Assembly (NCBI RefSeq): GCF_003990335.1
Contig: NZ_CP034683.1
Coordinates: 510,501 to 574,500, forward strand
DNA length: 64,000 bases
Source: Rheinheimera mangrovi
GTDB lineage: Bacteria > Pseudomonadota > Gammaproteobacteria > Enterobacterales > Alteromonadaceae
Direction of reading: 5' to 3'
Part shown: positions 8,791-17,829 of the stretch, piece by piece
Layout: every line of letters starts with the position of its first letter
Position numbering within the stretch: position 1 is the first letter of the stretch
Translations under genes and position numbers: made by a program
Notes under the pieces: generated by a model
The model's input: only the letters and a program-made list of their open reading frames with translations
Database searches by the model: none
Told to the model about the DNA's origin: nothing

Positions 8791-9261
8791 ATGATCCGTT
8801 TAAGTCAAAAAGGCTGGAATAACGTCATGATCTACACAGTGGTGATTTTAGTCGCCCTGTTTATTGGTTTGCCTGAATACTTAAAACAAGTGCGTAACGA
8901 GCCACAAGCTCAGCTTATTTCAACAAATCAGACGTTGTTAGCTTTGCATTTTCCGCAGCATCAGATTGAGCGGGCAGGGCCAAATTGGCGTTCACAACCT
9001 GCTGTACTGACTGAGGAGCAATTAACGGTTTTACTGCAGCATTGGCAACAAGCGACTTTGCCAGAACAATCGCCATTGAATCCAATCAATCCAGTATTTG
9101 TGACCGAAGTGTCAGTCTGGCTGACTGGCAAACCTGCGCAGCTGCAATGGCAGTTGTATCAAGCAGGTGAGTTTTCTTGGTTAAAAGCTGTAGATGCTGA
9201 TTTATGGTACCGTTTGCCACAAGGTCAGGCTGAATTATTATTCCCATCCGTTTTACGTTGA
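8791..9261 (+). CDS. membrane-anchored hypothetical protein upstream of mutM
   Basis: 156 aa. I do not recognise a named family. Residues 12-28 ([16 protein letters not shown]) form one probable membrane helix; the remainder is hydrophilic, rich in Gln and Trp, and likely lies on the periplasmic side. The gene ends 8 bp before mutM and shares its direction, so it is probably co-transcribed with it. The ribosome site before the ATG at 8791 is weak; a second ATG at 8827 is possible but would cut into the membrane segment. The function is unknown and co-location with mutM does not itself imply DNA repair. Confidence 0.65.
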   Translation: MIRLSQKGWNNVMIYTVVILVALFIGLPEYLKQVRNEPQAQLISTNQTLLALHFPQHQIERAGPNWRSQPAVLTEEQLTVLLQHWQQATLPEQSPLNPINPVFVTEVSVWLTGKPAQLQWQLYQAGEFSWLKAVDADLWYRLPQGQAELLFPSVLR

Positions 9262-9268
9262 GGCTGTT

Positions 9269-10084
9269 ATGCCAGAATTACCAGAAGTTGAAGTTTCCCG
9301 TTTAGGTATTAGTCCGCATTTGCAGCAACAGCGTATTGAGAAGGTGGTGGTGCGGCAACGCCAGTTGCGCTGGTTAATACCAGATGAAGTACTGCAGATT
9401 AGCCAGCAGCCGGTACTGGATGTGACAAGACGAGCTAAGTATCTGTTAATTCATTTGCCGGAAGGCGAGTTGATTATCCACTTGGGCATGTCAGGTCATC
9501 TGAAAGTGGTACCTGCAGTAACGCCAGCCGGAAAACATGACCATGTAGATATTTATCTGAGTAATGGCTTAGTGCTGAGATTAAACGACACCAGACGCTT
9601 CGGTGCCGTACTGTGGCAGCCGAAAGACAGTGTGCATACCCTGATGGCAAACTTAGGGCCTGAGCCTTTGCTCGGTGATTTCCACGCAGCTATGTTGCTG
9701 GCCGCTTGTCAAAAACGCAGTAGCGCCATCAAACTGGTGTTGATGGATAATCATGTGGTGGTTGGTGTGGGTAATATCTATGCCAATGAAGCTTTGTTTC
9801 AGGCTGGTATTCATCCAAAAATGCCAGCGAATCAACTGACCGCAGCAAAAGCTGAACTGCTGGTACAGGTGGTGAAACAAATTTTGGCTAAAGCCATCAC
9901 TCAGGGCGGCACCACTTTAAAAGACTTCAGCCAAACTGATGGCAAGCCGGGCTATTTTGCCCAGCAACTTTTGGTTTATGGTCGTGGCGGTGAGGAATGT
10001 TTCAGCTGTAAGACTGAATTAAAAGAAATACGTTTAGGACAGCGCAGCACAGTGTATTGTCCGGCTTGTCAGGGCGAACACTAA
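9269..10084 (+). CDS. mutM: formamidopyrimidine-DNA glycosylase
   Basis: 271 aa. Removes 8-oxoguanine and ring-opened purines from DNA and cleaves the abasic strand. The mature N-terminus PELPEVE supplies the catalytic proline after methionine removal, and the C-terminal zinc finger (CFSCKTEL then CPACQ) is complete. I set the start at 9269 because the protein must begin MPELPEV; the frame extends upstream but not as coding sequence of this enzyme. Its last bases overlap the convergent downstream gene by 4 bp. Confidence 0.97.
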   Translation: MPELPEVEVSRLGISPHLQQQRIEKVVVRQRQLRWLIPDEVLQISQQPVLDVTRRAKYLLIHLPEGELIIHLGMSGHLKVVPAVTPAGKHDHVDIYLSNGLVLRLNDTRRFGAVLWQPKDSVHTLMANLGPEPLLGDFHAAMLLAACQKRSSAIKLVLMDNHVVVGVGNIYANEALFQAGIHPKMPANQLTAAKAELLVQVVKQILAKAITQGGTTLKDFSQTDGKPGYFAQQLLVYGRGGEECFSCKTELKEIRLGQRSTVYCPACQGEH

Positions 10085-11736
10085 AAACTCTGTTTAGCCA
10101 ATACCCGCCATTCAAAACCGGATAAGTCGTCGTCGCCGCCATAAGCTTTGGTCAGGTCGATATGGATCATGGTGCCGCGGCTGCTGTGGCTTGATAGCAA
10201 ACGTATGCCGGCACCTATGCCATACAAGGTTTGATCGCCTGAGCTGCCCGGTAAATCAGGGTTGTCACCCCAGGTGCGACCCATGTCGGCAAAGGTGGCG
10301 TACCCTACATCAAAAATCTGCGCTATGGATAAGTTGCTGTAATAGCGGTATTCCATGGTAGCCAGCGCCAGACGTTCACCAGTTTGGTAATACAAAGGGA
10401 AAGCCCGCAGGCCAGTGTCACCGCCTAAACTTAAGCGCTCATCACGAAATAAATCATTGCCGTATTGGTAAGTCAGCTGACCGACCAGACTCTGCTGCGG
10501 GTCAAATTTGTGGATCCACAGCAGATGGCTTTTTAATAGGCTTTGGCTGAGGTCTGCCTGTTCCAGCTGACTGGCTGAAGCTGAGGTCAGTAAATAGTTA
10601 TCTGCATTTAATTCTGTGGCTTTATAAGCGGAGGCTGTCAGTTGCCAGCCCTGATCGTCAGCGCCCAGCATAGGTGCCAGATAGGCCAACTTTACATCAG
10701 CCTGCCAGCCTAAGTTGATGTCTTCTACCCGGTTAAATTGGTAGATATTAAACATCTGTCGGTAGTCTGACTCTAAGTACTGCCAGGCCAGCCAAAATTG
10801 AGACAAATTTCGTTGTACTGGTGTACCAAACAAGGTATCAGGTGTGTCTTGAAACTTTACTTCGTTGTGGGTCGCCCCCACAAAAACACGTTGTACCCAG
10901 TTGTTAGCAGCCGATACTTTCAAGCCCCCCTGAATATCAAAGAACCTTTTTTGTTTCTGAAATTCGTTGGCTTCGTCGCCCAACAGGTACTCGTTAATAT
11001 CCTGGCTGTCCTGATCCAGGGTCAGGGCAAAAGACCTGGGCGCATTCAGGCGATAAAAAGGTTTTTCGACCGCAATTAAGTAAGACTCCCCATCGGATTT
11101 ATCAGCGTAACGGGTATTTAACCCCCAGTGGCTGCCAAACATATTGGGAGAGCTGAAGTTTACTAAGTAGCTGGTGCGTTCGCTGTCGTGTTCATAATCG
11201 AGGTTGATTTTGTTACCAGAACCGAACAGGTTATCTTCAGCCAGGCCGAAAGTAGAACGGCTTTCTCCGCCTTCGCGGCTGGCGGATATTTTAGGTAAAA
11301 GCGACCAGTTATCCCAGCTGCTGACCGTGACAACAACGTGCTGGTCCGGACATTGATGAGTCACCCGCACTTCGACCTTGCGCAAATACCGTCGTGTTCT
11401 TAACAGGCGTTCTGTTTCTGCCAGACTGTCGGCATCCAATGGCTCTCCCACTTTAAACAGGACGTCTTCCTGTAGCGTAGCTTCGGTGGTAATCATATGG
11501 GTGCGGTTAGCGAAGCGGTGAAACCAGTAGGTGTTGGGCTGTTGCAGATCAAACACATCGTTGCGGATAAAGCGAATTTCTGAAATGGTCTGCCCCTGAT
11601 AGGCGCTAAAATCAGTATTAGTTTCTACCAAAGAGCATAACTCTGATGCCAAAGTCGGGCTAGTTACACTAAACAGCAACATAGCAACAACTGCGGTTAG
11701 CGGCTTCAGTAACCTAAGTTTATACATCTTCAGCAT
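10081..11736 (-). CDS. Omp85/BamA-TamA superfamily outer-membrane protein
   Basis: About 551 aa. A signal peptide ([19 protein letters not shown] region, cleavage probably near LASE) precedes one POTRA-like domain (roughly residues 40-145) and a long C-terminal beta-barrel ending in Phe. Features near the end such as [12 protein letters not shown] and IHIDLTKAY are typical of surface-antigen (bacterial surface antigen/Omp85) barrels. With a single POTRA-like segment it is far shorter than BamA (about 800 aa) or TamA, so it is neither; its substrate is unknown. Several starts are possible (11787 TTG, 11757, 11736 or 11727 ATG) and none has a clear ribosome site; 11736 gives the best signal peptide. 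It is convergent with mutM. Confidence 0.75.
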   Translation of the reverse strand: MLKMYKLRLLKPLTAVVAMLLFSVTSPTLASELCSLVETNTDFSAYQGQTISEIRFIRNDVFDLQQPNTYWFHRFANRTHMITTEATLQEDVLFKVGEPLDADSLAETERLLRTRRYLRKVEVRVTHQCPDQHVVVTVSSWDNWSLLPKISASREGGESRSTFGLAEDNLFGSGNKINLDYEHDSERTSYLVNFSSPNMFGSHWGLNTRYADKSDGESYLIAVEKPFYRLNAPRSFALTLDQDSQDINEYLLGDEANEFQKQKRFFDIQGGLKVSAANNWVQRVFVGATHNEVKFQDTPDTLFGTPVQRNLSQFWLAWQYLESDYRQMFNIYQFNRVEDINLGWQADVKLAYLAPMLGADDQGWQLTASAYKATELNADNYLLTSASASQLEQADLSQSLLKSHLLWIHKFDPQQSLVGQLTYQYGNDLFRDERLSLGGDTGLRAFPLYYQTGERLALATMEYRYYSNLSIAQIFDVGYATFADMGRTWGDNPDLPGSSGDQTLYGIGAGIRLLSSHSSRGTMIHIDLTKAYGGDDDLSGFEWRVLAKQSF

Positions 11737-11839
11737 CGTCAAGACTACAACATCCATTCCTGTTGATTGGGTTTTATCATGACACAATTTTCCGGATAAG
11801 ATAGGAAAAAGACTCAGATCATTTCTGTTCTCTGGCTGC

Positions 11840-12682
11840 TTATCCTTGAGTTTTAGTGTTTTGTTCTGGTCGTAACAGAGCCAAAGTGTCTTGGCTCAGG
11901 CTGAGCTCCCGTTGCGGGAAGGGCAGATCAATACCTTGCTGATCAAAGGCCAGTTTGATTTCTTCCAGTAACGAGGTGCGCAGTTCTCTGTAGTTTTCTT
12001 TTCTGGTCCAGACCGAAAACTGTAAATCCAACGAAGACTCGGCAAAGCTTAAAAACTGAAATACCGGGTTGGGTTCATCCAGACTTAAAGGGTTTTGTTC
12101 AGCGACCTGCAACAGTACTTGCCTAACCTGGCTGATGTTCTCTTTATAGGCTACACCAATTTTTAAATCCAGCCTGCGAATAGGAAAGCGGGTTAAGTTG
12201 GTGACTTCGGTTTTTATCAGACTTTCGTTAGGAATGCGCACAAATAGGTTATCGAAAGTACGTAATTTGATGGACAGCAGGTCAATGGACAGAATTTCCC
12301 CTGTGGTATTGCCCACCTGAATAGTGTCACCAATCTGAAAAGGCCGTTCGCCTATTAAAAATAAACCGCTGATCAGGTTCGATACAGAGGTTTGAGAAGC
12401 AAAGCCGATAGCGACAGACAGCACCCCTGCGGCACCCAGCAATACGCCTAAGTTAAAACCTAACTGTTTTAAGCCGCTGGCAATAAATAAAGCCAATACC
12501 AACCAGTACACTAAGCGGCGGCTTAAACTGGCATGATGCGGGCTAAAACGTTTTAAGCAGAGTTTATAAGTAGCGCGGGCTAATAAACTTGCAGCTAAAA
12601 AGCCGACTGTAAACAACAGGCCTGCCTGCAGCAAAGAGAAAAACTTATCTGAATCTAAGTAGTTAATGATCAGGTCAATCAT
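11840..12682 (-). CDS. MscS family small-conductance mechanosensitive channel
   Basis: 280 aa, near the length of E. coli MscS (286). There are N-terminal membrane helices, with the pore-lining TM3 at about residues 78-105 (GAAGVLSVAIGFASQTSVSN, with small residues at the usual packing positions). Then comes the beta domain (FLIGERPFQIGDTIQVG and VRIPNESLI) and the alpha/beta cytoplasmic vestibule. It releases osmolytes on hypo-osmotic shock. The start overlaps the stop of the DUF432 gene by 4 bp (ATGA), so the two are one operon and probably one functional unit. Confidence 0.92.
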   Translation of the reverse strand: MIDLIINYLDSDKFFSLLQAGLLFTVGFLAASLLARATYKLCLKRFSPHHASLSRRLVYWLVLALFIASGLKQLGFNLGVLLGAAGVLSVAIGFASQTSVSNLISGLFLIGERPFQIGDTIQVGNTTGEILSIDLLSIKLRTFDNLFVRIPNESLIKTEVTNLTRFPIRRLDLKIGVAYKENISQVRQVLLQVAEQNPLSLDEPNPVFQFLSFAESSLDLQFSVWTRKENYRELRTSLLEEIKLAFDQQGIDLPFPQRELSLSQDTLALLRPEQNTKTQG

Positions 12683-13494
12683 AAAGAACCTCTGCTTGCG
12701 GCATGAGCAAATAAATCACTAAAGGCACGGAACAGGCCATGTTTTTCCATATACAAACGTGGTTTGGCTAAACGTTCTGCGCCATCTGAACCTGCCGGCA
12801 TTTGTTTACTGATTTGCAGTCGGCTCAGTTCGGCATCGTCCTGATGATCCAGCAACACCTGATCGGTCCACAAACTGCCATCGGCCAGACCATACAAGGA
12901 TAAATAAGGTACAGGTAAGCTGAGTTTTTCAATGCTCATCATCTGGCTGGAGTTGTTTTTCACCGTAACAGGGGTAACGGCTTTATGCACTCGTCTGGGC
13001 AGTTCTTCTTTGCTGTGTCTGGCCTGAGTTTTATCGGCATAACAGAGTTCGCCTACCTGGGTGTTCGGGCCAAACCAGGTGTCGGATAAGCGTTGTGTTT
13101 GAACTTCCTGTAGCAGTAAAGCGGGTTGCTGTAATTCGATACGAATACTGACAGGGCTACTGATAAAAAAAGTGACTTGTTCACCAGGCGGCACATAAAC
13201 GGGCTGGTGAGTTTTAACCACCACAGGCCGATCTGCCAGCACGGGCTTAAGGCAAAACTGCAGTGGTTCATTTTCAAATACAAAACGGTTTGCCAGCCGG
13301 TGTTGCGGCCATTGAGCCAGCAGCTGTGATTCCACATGCTGGTGCTCCGCCTGCGTCAGTTGTTCTGTTGCGAGTCGCCATTCGCCAGCCTTACGTTGCA
13401 AAAAAATGTGCAAAGGTCCCAGCTGAATTTTACAGCTTTGTTCATTCAGCAGCGTTTGAGGTTGCCACCATAAAGCCTGATTTTCAGCAAACAT
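12679..13494 (-). CDS. DUF432-like protein coupled to MscS channel
   Basis: 271 aa, soluble, with no signal peptide or membrane helix visible; mostly predicted beta strand in the first 170 residues. I assign it to DUF432 from its length, the VPPGEQVTFFISSPVSIRI-type central segment and its direct coupling to a mechanosensitive channel gene, an association I recall for that family. The AAGGA before the ATG at 13494 supports the start. The function is unknown; a role in modulating or sensing for the channel would be inference. Family assignment is moderate confidence. Confidence 0.6.
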   Translation of the reverse strand: MFAENQALWWQPQTLLNEQSCKIQLGPLHIFLQRKAGEWRLATEQLTQAEHQHVESQLLAQWPQHRLANRFVFENEPLQFCLKPVLADRPVVVKTHQPVYVPPGEQVTFFISSPVSIRIELQQPALLLQEVQTQRLSDTWFGPNTQVGELCYADKTQARHSKEELPRRVHKAVTPVTVKNNSSQMMSIEKLSLPVPYLSLYGLADGSLWTDQVLLDHQDDAELSRLQISKQMPAGSDGAERLAKPRLYMEKHGLFRAFSDLFAHAASRGSL

Positions 13495-13778
13495 GTTGTG
13501 TCCTTTTGACGTTCGGGTATAGCCTGAACTAAATCACGCACTTATAACCGTTATTAAGTTGAGGTTAAGTGGTTACAGGAGTAAAATGATGCTCGTTTTT
13601 CGCTGTATCAGCAATAAGTTAAGCTGATATTCCTTTCCGTTTGCATAGGAGAGTTCCGTTTTTATGGACGTACCCAGTCACAGGCCTGGCCTGACATACA
13701 ACTTAACCCTGTAGTTTTGCTGTAGACCGCTGGTTTGTCTGAACCTTGCGACTACGGCCCGTAGTTCGAGGTAAAAAC
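13495..13778. other. divergent DUF432/mgtE intergenic region with structured mgtE leader
   Basis: 284 bp between divergent genes. Close to mgtE, ACTACG and CGTAGT (13751-13756 and 13760-13765) form a short hairpin immediately before the GAGG ribosome site. I could not match the leader to the M-box magnesium riboswitch. No open frame here looks like a gene. Confidence 0.4.
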
Positions 13779-15128
13779 ATGGAACCCTTAGTTCTGATCC
13801 ATACTTTACGTGCTGCTCTGGAGAGTGGTGACCTGTCCGTTTTATCTGTTCGTCTGGCTGATACTCACGCTGCCGACTTAGCTGGTGCTTTGGCTGAGTT
13901 TTCCACACAGCATGTGTGGCAACTGTTAAGTTGTTTTCCGTTAAGCACACAAGCAGACGTTTTCAGCTATTTACCCGAAGACAAACAAGTTGAACTGGCA
14001 CATAACGTCAGTCGCCAGGACTTCACCCCTGTGATTCGCCAGATGTCGTCTGATGAAAGGGCTGACTTGTTTAATAAGCTGTCTGATGCACAAAAACAAG
14101 CCTTGTTACCTGCTTTGGCGCAAGCAGAACGTGATGATGTGCTGAGCCTGTCGTCATACTCTGAAGGCACGGCTGGCGCCATTATGAGTTCAGATTACGC
14201 CATGTTGTCGCCGGATTTAACGGCTGCTCAAGCCATTGAAGTGTTGAGAAACGAAGCGCCGGATAAGGAAACCATTTACCTGTCTTATGTAGTGGATCAG
14301 GACCGCACTTTGATTGGCGCTTTGTCGTTGCGCGAGCTGATTCTGGCACCGACTTATGCGCTGGTCGATGATGTGATGAAACACGACCCTATCCATGTCC
14401 ATGTTGATACAGCACAGGAAGAAGTAGCGTCACTGGTGGCTAAGTACGATTTAATTGCTATTCCTGTGGTGAATGCGCAAGGGCAGTTAGTCGGTATTGT
14501 CACCCACGATGACGCGATGGACGTCGCAGCTGCTGAAGCGACAGAAGACTTTCACAAAACCGCCACTATCGGCAAGCTCGAAGGCAGCGTAAAAGATGCC
14601 AAAATCAGTTTGTTATACCGCAAACGCGTGGTCTGGCTGGTGGTGTTGGTGTTTGGCAATATTTTTTCCGGCGCAGGTTTAGCTGCTTTTGAGCAAATTA
14701 TTTCTGAACATATAGCCTTGTTGTTTTTCCTGCCGTTATTGATTGCAAGCAGCGGTAATGCAGGCGCTCAGGCTGGTACTTTGATGGTACGGGCTTTAGC
14801 CACTGGCGACATTAAGCTGCGGCACTGGGGCAAAATGCTCGGCAAAGAAGTGCTGGTAGCAGGTTTATTAGGTATCACTATGGCTCTTGCTGTCTATGCG
14901 CTGGGCTACTGGCGTGGGGGGCTGGACATAGCGCTGGTGGTCGCTGCCACTATGCTGATAGTGGTACTGGTTGGCAGTTTAGTTGGCTTATCTTTACCCT
15001 TTTTACTCAGCCGTTTTGGCATGGACCCGGCAACCGCCAGTGGACCTCTGATCACCTCTATTGCCGACGTGGCTGGTGTCGTGATTTATTTCTCTATTGC
15101 CAGCTGGTATTTACCTGCTTTGGTTTAA
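13779..15128 (+). CDS. mgtE: magnesium transporter MgtE
   Basis: 449 aa, usual MgtE length. An N-terminal superhelical MgtE-N domain (about residues 25-125) is followed by a tandem CBS pair (about 130-255) that senses cytoplasmic magnesium, a connecting plug helix, and five membrane helices carrying the ASSGNAGAQ segment that lines the ion path. The start ATG at 13779 has GAGG upstream; the frame is open for another 11 codons without a better start. The gene stands alone, with the thiamine riboswitch operon next downstream. Confidence 0.95.
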   Translation: MEPLVLIHTLRAALESGDLSVLSVRLADTHAADLAGALAEFSTQHVWQLLSCFPLSTQADVFSYLPEDKQVELAHNVSRQDFTPVIRQMSSDERADLFNKLSDAQKQALLPALAQAERDDVLSLSSYSEGTAGAIMSSDYAMLSPDLTAAQAIEVLRNEAPDKETIYLSYVVDQDRTLIGALSLRELILAPTYALVDDVMKHDPIHVHVDTAQEEVASLVAKYDLIAIPVVNAQGQLVGIVTHDDAMDVAAAEATEDFHKTATIGKLEGSVKDAKISLLYRKRVVWLVVLVFGNIFSGAGLAAFEQIISEHIALLFFLPLLIASSGNAGAQAGTLMVRALATGDIKLRHWGKMLGKEVLVAGLLGITMALAVYALGYWRGGLDIALVVAATMLIVVLVGSLVGLSLPFLLSRFGMDPATASGPLITSIADVAGVVIYFSIASWYLPALV

Positions 15129-15204
15129 TTCGTAAGCCAGATCTGCATAAAGGTGTAGATCTGGCAATTGCCTGTCTGAAAAAAAGCCGATACACTGCGC
15201 CGCG

Positions 15205-15287
15205 AACCAAGGGGTGCTTTTAGCTGAGACGCCGTCAAACGCGAACCCTTCGAACCTGATCCGGATCATACCGGCGGAGGGATGGTA
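15205..15287 (+). ncRNA. TPP riboswitch (THI element)
   Basis: The THI-box core is plain: GGGGTGC, then GCTGAGA at 15223-15229, then ACCCTT, GAACCTGATC and ATACCGGCGGAGGGA. Closing stem P1 pairs ACCA (15206-15209) with TGGT (15283-15286). Binding of thiamine pyrophosphate should reduce expression of the operon that starts at 15343. The aptamer is followed by a hairpin that reaches the ribosome site, which points to translational control. Confidence 0.95.
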
Positions 15288-15311
15288 CTTCTGTATTCCT
15301 TTTGCTTTGGT

Positions 15312-15340
15312 GATCCTACTTTTTGATATGGAGTAGAATC
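15312..15340 (+). promoter_or_regulatory. candidate Shine-Dalgarno sequestering hairpin
   Basis: GATCCTACT (15312-15320) can pair with AGTAGAATC (15332-15340) with one internal mismatch. This occludes part of GGAG (15330-15333), the ribosome site of the receptor gene. Placed 25 bp after the TPP aptamer, it is a plausible expression platform; the alternative fold with the aptamer was not computed. Confidence 0.5.
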
Positions 15341-15342
15341 AT

Positions 15343-17559
15343 ATGTCTTTGCCCTTCGTACTTAAAGCCACTACTTTGTTGCCTGCGCTCTCTCGCCCCA
15401 ATCACATAGCACGACTATGTTCATGGGGACTCGTTTACTTGTCGCCTCGTTGTGACTTCAATTACTTAGGGAAAAAGGTTTCTTATTTATCCCTGGCCAT
15501 TCTTGCCGCTTTATCCACTACTGTGAGTGCCGAAGAAAACCCTGCGTCCGAACAGGCTGTAGAGCGTATTCTGGTGCAAGGCGATTTCCGGCAGCAGCAG
15601 TTACAAAAGCTGCCAGGTAGTATTCTGGTATTGAGTCAGCAGGATATCAGTCGTCACAACGCCCAACATTTAGATGATTTGTTACAACAAGCCGCCAACG
15701 TAAACTTTTCGGCTGGTGCATCCCGTGGCCGTTTTTTACAAATTCGTGGTATTGGCGAGCGCAGTGAGTTTGTCGACAGTATTAACCCTTCGGTGGGTGT
15801 GCTGATTGATGGCATTGATTATTCAGCTTTAGGGGTCAGCTCTTTGGCTGATGTGCAGCAAGTAGAGATATTCCGCGGCCCGGAAGCCACTCGATTTGGC
15901 GCTAATGCCATGGCCGGTATGTTGAATTTAACTTCGAATGCTCCGAGCTTTGAAGGTGAAGGCCAGTTAAGTTCTACATTGGCCAACTACGATAGCTACC
16001 AGCTAAGCGGCGCTTATAGCAATGCGATCAACCAGCAGTGGGCGTATCGTGTAGCAGCTGATCATCAAAGCTCAGATGGCTTTATCGACAACAGCTTTCT
16101 AAATCGTGACGATACTAACAATATTGACGAAACCTCAGTCCGTGCTGCACTGCGTTATCTGGCGACGAGCGATCTGACGCTGGATTTTATTGGTCATTAC
16201 CGTGATATCAATAATGGCTACGATGTGTTTTCTTTAGATCGCAACCGCACAACCTTATCGGATAAACCAGGCCAAGATGAACAACAAAGCCGTGCTTTGG
16301 CTATAAAGGCCGATTATCAGGGCTTAAGTTGGGCTAATGTCTACACACAACTCAGTGGCCTGACTGCCGATACCGACTATGGCTTTGACGAAGACTGGAG
16401 TTATGAAGGTATTCACCCGGATGGCTATGCCACCACAGACCGATATTTACGGCAGCGGGATCAGTGGAGTCTGGAACAGCGCTTTTTGGGCAAAGATCAA
16501 GCGAATTGGGTTGCCGGCTGGTATGCCAGTGGTCAGCAAACTGAGTTAGAACGTCAATTCTGGAACTGGGATTTATGGCAGGCTGCACAGTTTTTCAGTG
16601 ATTTTAAACGCCAGAACCTGGCGTTATTTGGGCAGTGGTCCACAGATTTAGGGGATGGTTGGAGTTTAACTTCTGGCGCCCGTGCTGAACGTTATGACGA
16701 TGAATACATTGACAGCAATGGAATAGCTCAGCAAAACGACGAACTGATGTGGGGCGGCAAACTGAGCTTAAGTTTAGTGCTTACCGATGCAACAAGCCTG
16801 TATTTGTTGGGTTCAAGAGGTTACAAAGCGGGTGGGGTCAATGGTGAAGCTCTGGGTAAAGCTCAGGGCAGCGGCTCTGAGGATTTGGCAGACTATTTAA
16901 ACAGCAAAGCCAATTTTTCACCTGAAACTTTATGGAATGCCGAGTTTGGTGTTAAAGCCAGTTCAGCTGATCAGCAGATTGTCAGTCGGGTGGCTTTATT
17001 TGCCATGTGGCGTGATGAAATGCAGGTCAATAGTTGGGTCACCCGTGATCAGTCCTTTATTGGTTTTATTGATAATGCTGCCTCAGGCCGTAATCATGGG
17101 CTGGAAGTGGAAAGCCGGGTTCAGCTGACGGACAGTTGGACTTTGTTTGCCAATGCAGCCTGGCTTGATAGTGAAATCCGTGGTTTTGTCACGGAAAAGG
17201 GTGTAGATAAGACGGGCCGCGATCAAGCCCATGCGCCAAAGTATCAATACAGTGTCAACAATGAGTGGTTACTGACCTCTGACTTGAGTTTTAATCTGGG
17301 CGTGCAGAGTAAAGCCGCGTTTTATTACTCTGATAGCCACGACTCCCGATCAGAGCAAATGCATTTAGTGAATTTACGCCTGCAGTACCAGTGGAATGAG
17401 CTGCAGTTGGCGCTCTGGAGCCGCAATGCGCTGGACGAGGACTACGGTGTACGGGGCTTTTACTTTGGTAACGACCCGCGTGACGGCTACGAGCCTCATA
17501 CCTATGAACAATTGGGTGAACCACGCCGTATAGGTGTGACAGCCAGCTACCAGTTTTAA
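15343..17559 (+). CDS. TonB-dependent receptor, probable thiamine uptake
   Basis: 738 aa outer-membrane receptor. A plug domain follows the TonB box-like ERILVQG (about residues 75-81), with IRGIGERSEF and VEIFRGPEATRFGANAMAG motifs, and the barrel ends in the aromatic C-terminus SYQF. The TPP riboswitch upstream and the thiamine permease and kinase downstream make a thiamine compound the likely substrate. The N-terminus is odd: residues about 5-43 are encoded by a copy of the dispersed palindromic repeat, and the real signal peptide (KKVSYLSLAILAALSTTVSA, about 44-63) lies after it. No alternative ATG exists before the signal peptide, so translation must start in or before the repeat. Confidence 0.85.
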   Translation: MSLPFVLKATTLLPALSRPNHIARLCSWGLVYLSPRCDFNYLGKKVSYLSLAILAALSTTVSAEENPASEQAVERILVQGDFRQQQLQKLPGSILVLSQQDISRHNAQHLDDLLQQAANVNFSAGASRGRFLQIRGIGERSEFVDSINPSVGVLIDGIDYSALGVSSLADVQQVEIFRGPEATRFGANAMAGMLNLTSNAPSFEGEGQLSSTLANYDSYQLSGAYSNAINQQWAYRVAADHQSSDGFIDNSFLNRDDTNNIDETSVRAALRYLATSDLTLDFIGHYRDINNGYDVFSLDRNRTTLSDKPGQDEQQSRALAIKADYQGLSWANVYTQLSGLTADTDYGFDEDWSYEGIHPDGYATTDRYLRQRDQWSLEQRFLGKDQANWVAGWYASGQQTELERQFWNWDLWQAAQFFSDFKRQNLALFGQWSTDLGDGWSLTSGARAERYDDEYIDSNGIAQQNDELMWGGKLSLSLVLTDATSLYLLGSRGYKAGGVNGEALGKAQGSGSEDLADYLNSKANFSPETLWNAEFGVKASSADQQIVSRVALFAMWRDEMQVNSWVTRDQSFIGFIDNAASGRNHGLEVESRVQLTDSWTLFANAAWLDSEIRGFVTEKGVDKTGRDQAHAPKYQYSVNNEWLLTSDLSFNLGVQSKAAFYYSDSHDSRSEQMHLVNLRLQYQWNELQLALWSRNALDEDYGVRGFYFGNDPRDGYEPHTYEQLGEPRRIGVTASYQF
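15353..15470. repeat. dispersed palindromic repeat, copy 2, inside a coding region
   Basis: 118 bp, similar to the copies at 4796-4920 and 51514-51631. Nested stems CCCCA/TGGGG and CATAG/CTATG mark the centre. It begins 10 bases after the receptor's ATG and is open in the receptor frame, adding about 40 residues ahead of the signal peptide. Confidence 0.75.
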
Positions 17560-17580
17560 GGCAAGTTTAAGGAATTTTTG

Positions 17581-17829
17581 ATGAAATTATCTATTGAAAT
17601 CAGTAAGTACCCACTCACCAGTGATTACATTGAGCCTATCAAAGGTTTTATTGAACTGCTCAACACCAACCCTAATGTGCTGGTGATCACCAATACGCTG
17701 AGCACACAAGTCTTTGGCGATTACGACGAAGTGATGGCCTTGTTGCAGCAGGGTATTCGCTGGTCTTTTGAAACTTACGGCAAAGTGGTGTTTGTGGTGA
17801 AGTTTCTGCACGGTGATTTGCGACCATGA
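17581..17829 (+). CDS. small thiamine-binding-fold protein (YkoF/MTH1187 type)
   Basis: 82 aa. The start MKLSIEISKYPLTSDYIEPI and the single alpha/beta domain fit the thiamine-binding (MTH1187/YkoF, UPF0045) family, ferredoxin-like domains shown in YkoF to bind thiamine. It has no signal peptide, so it should be cytoplasmic. AAGGA precedes the ATG at 17581; a TTG one codon upstream is less likely. It follows the receptor by 21 bp and overlaps pnuT by 4 bp (ATGA). A role as thiamine carrier or buffer between permease and kinase is inference from position. Confidence 0.75.
   Translation: MKLSIEISKYPLTSDYIEPIKGFIELLNTNPNVLVITNTLSTQVFGDYDEVMALLQQGIRWSFETYGKVVFVVKFLHGDLRP

Noticed and set aside
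13620..13778. M-box magnesium riboswitch ahead of mgtE
   Set aside because: The conserved M-box core could not be found; only a short hairpin near the ribosome site is visible.
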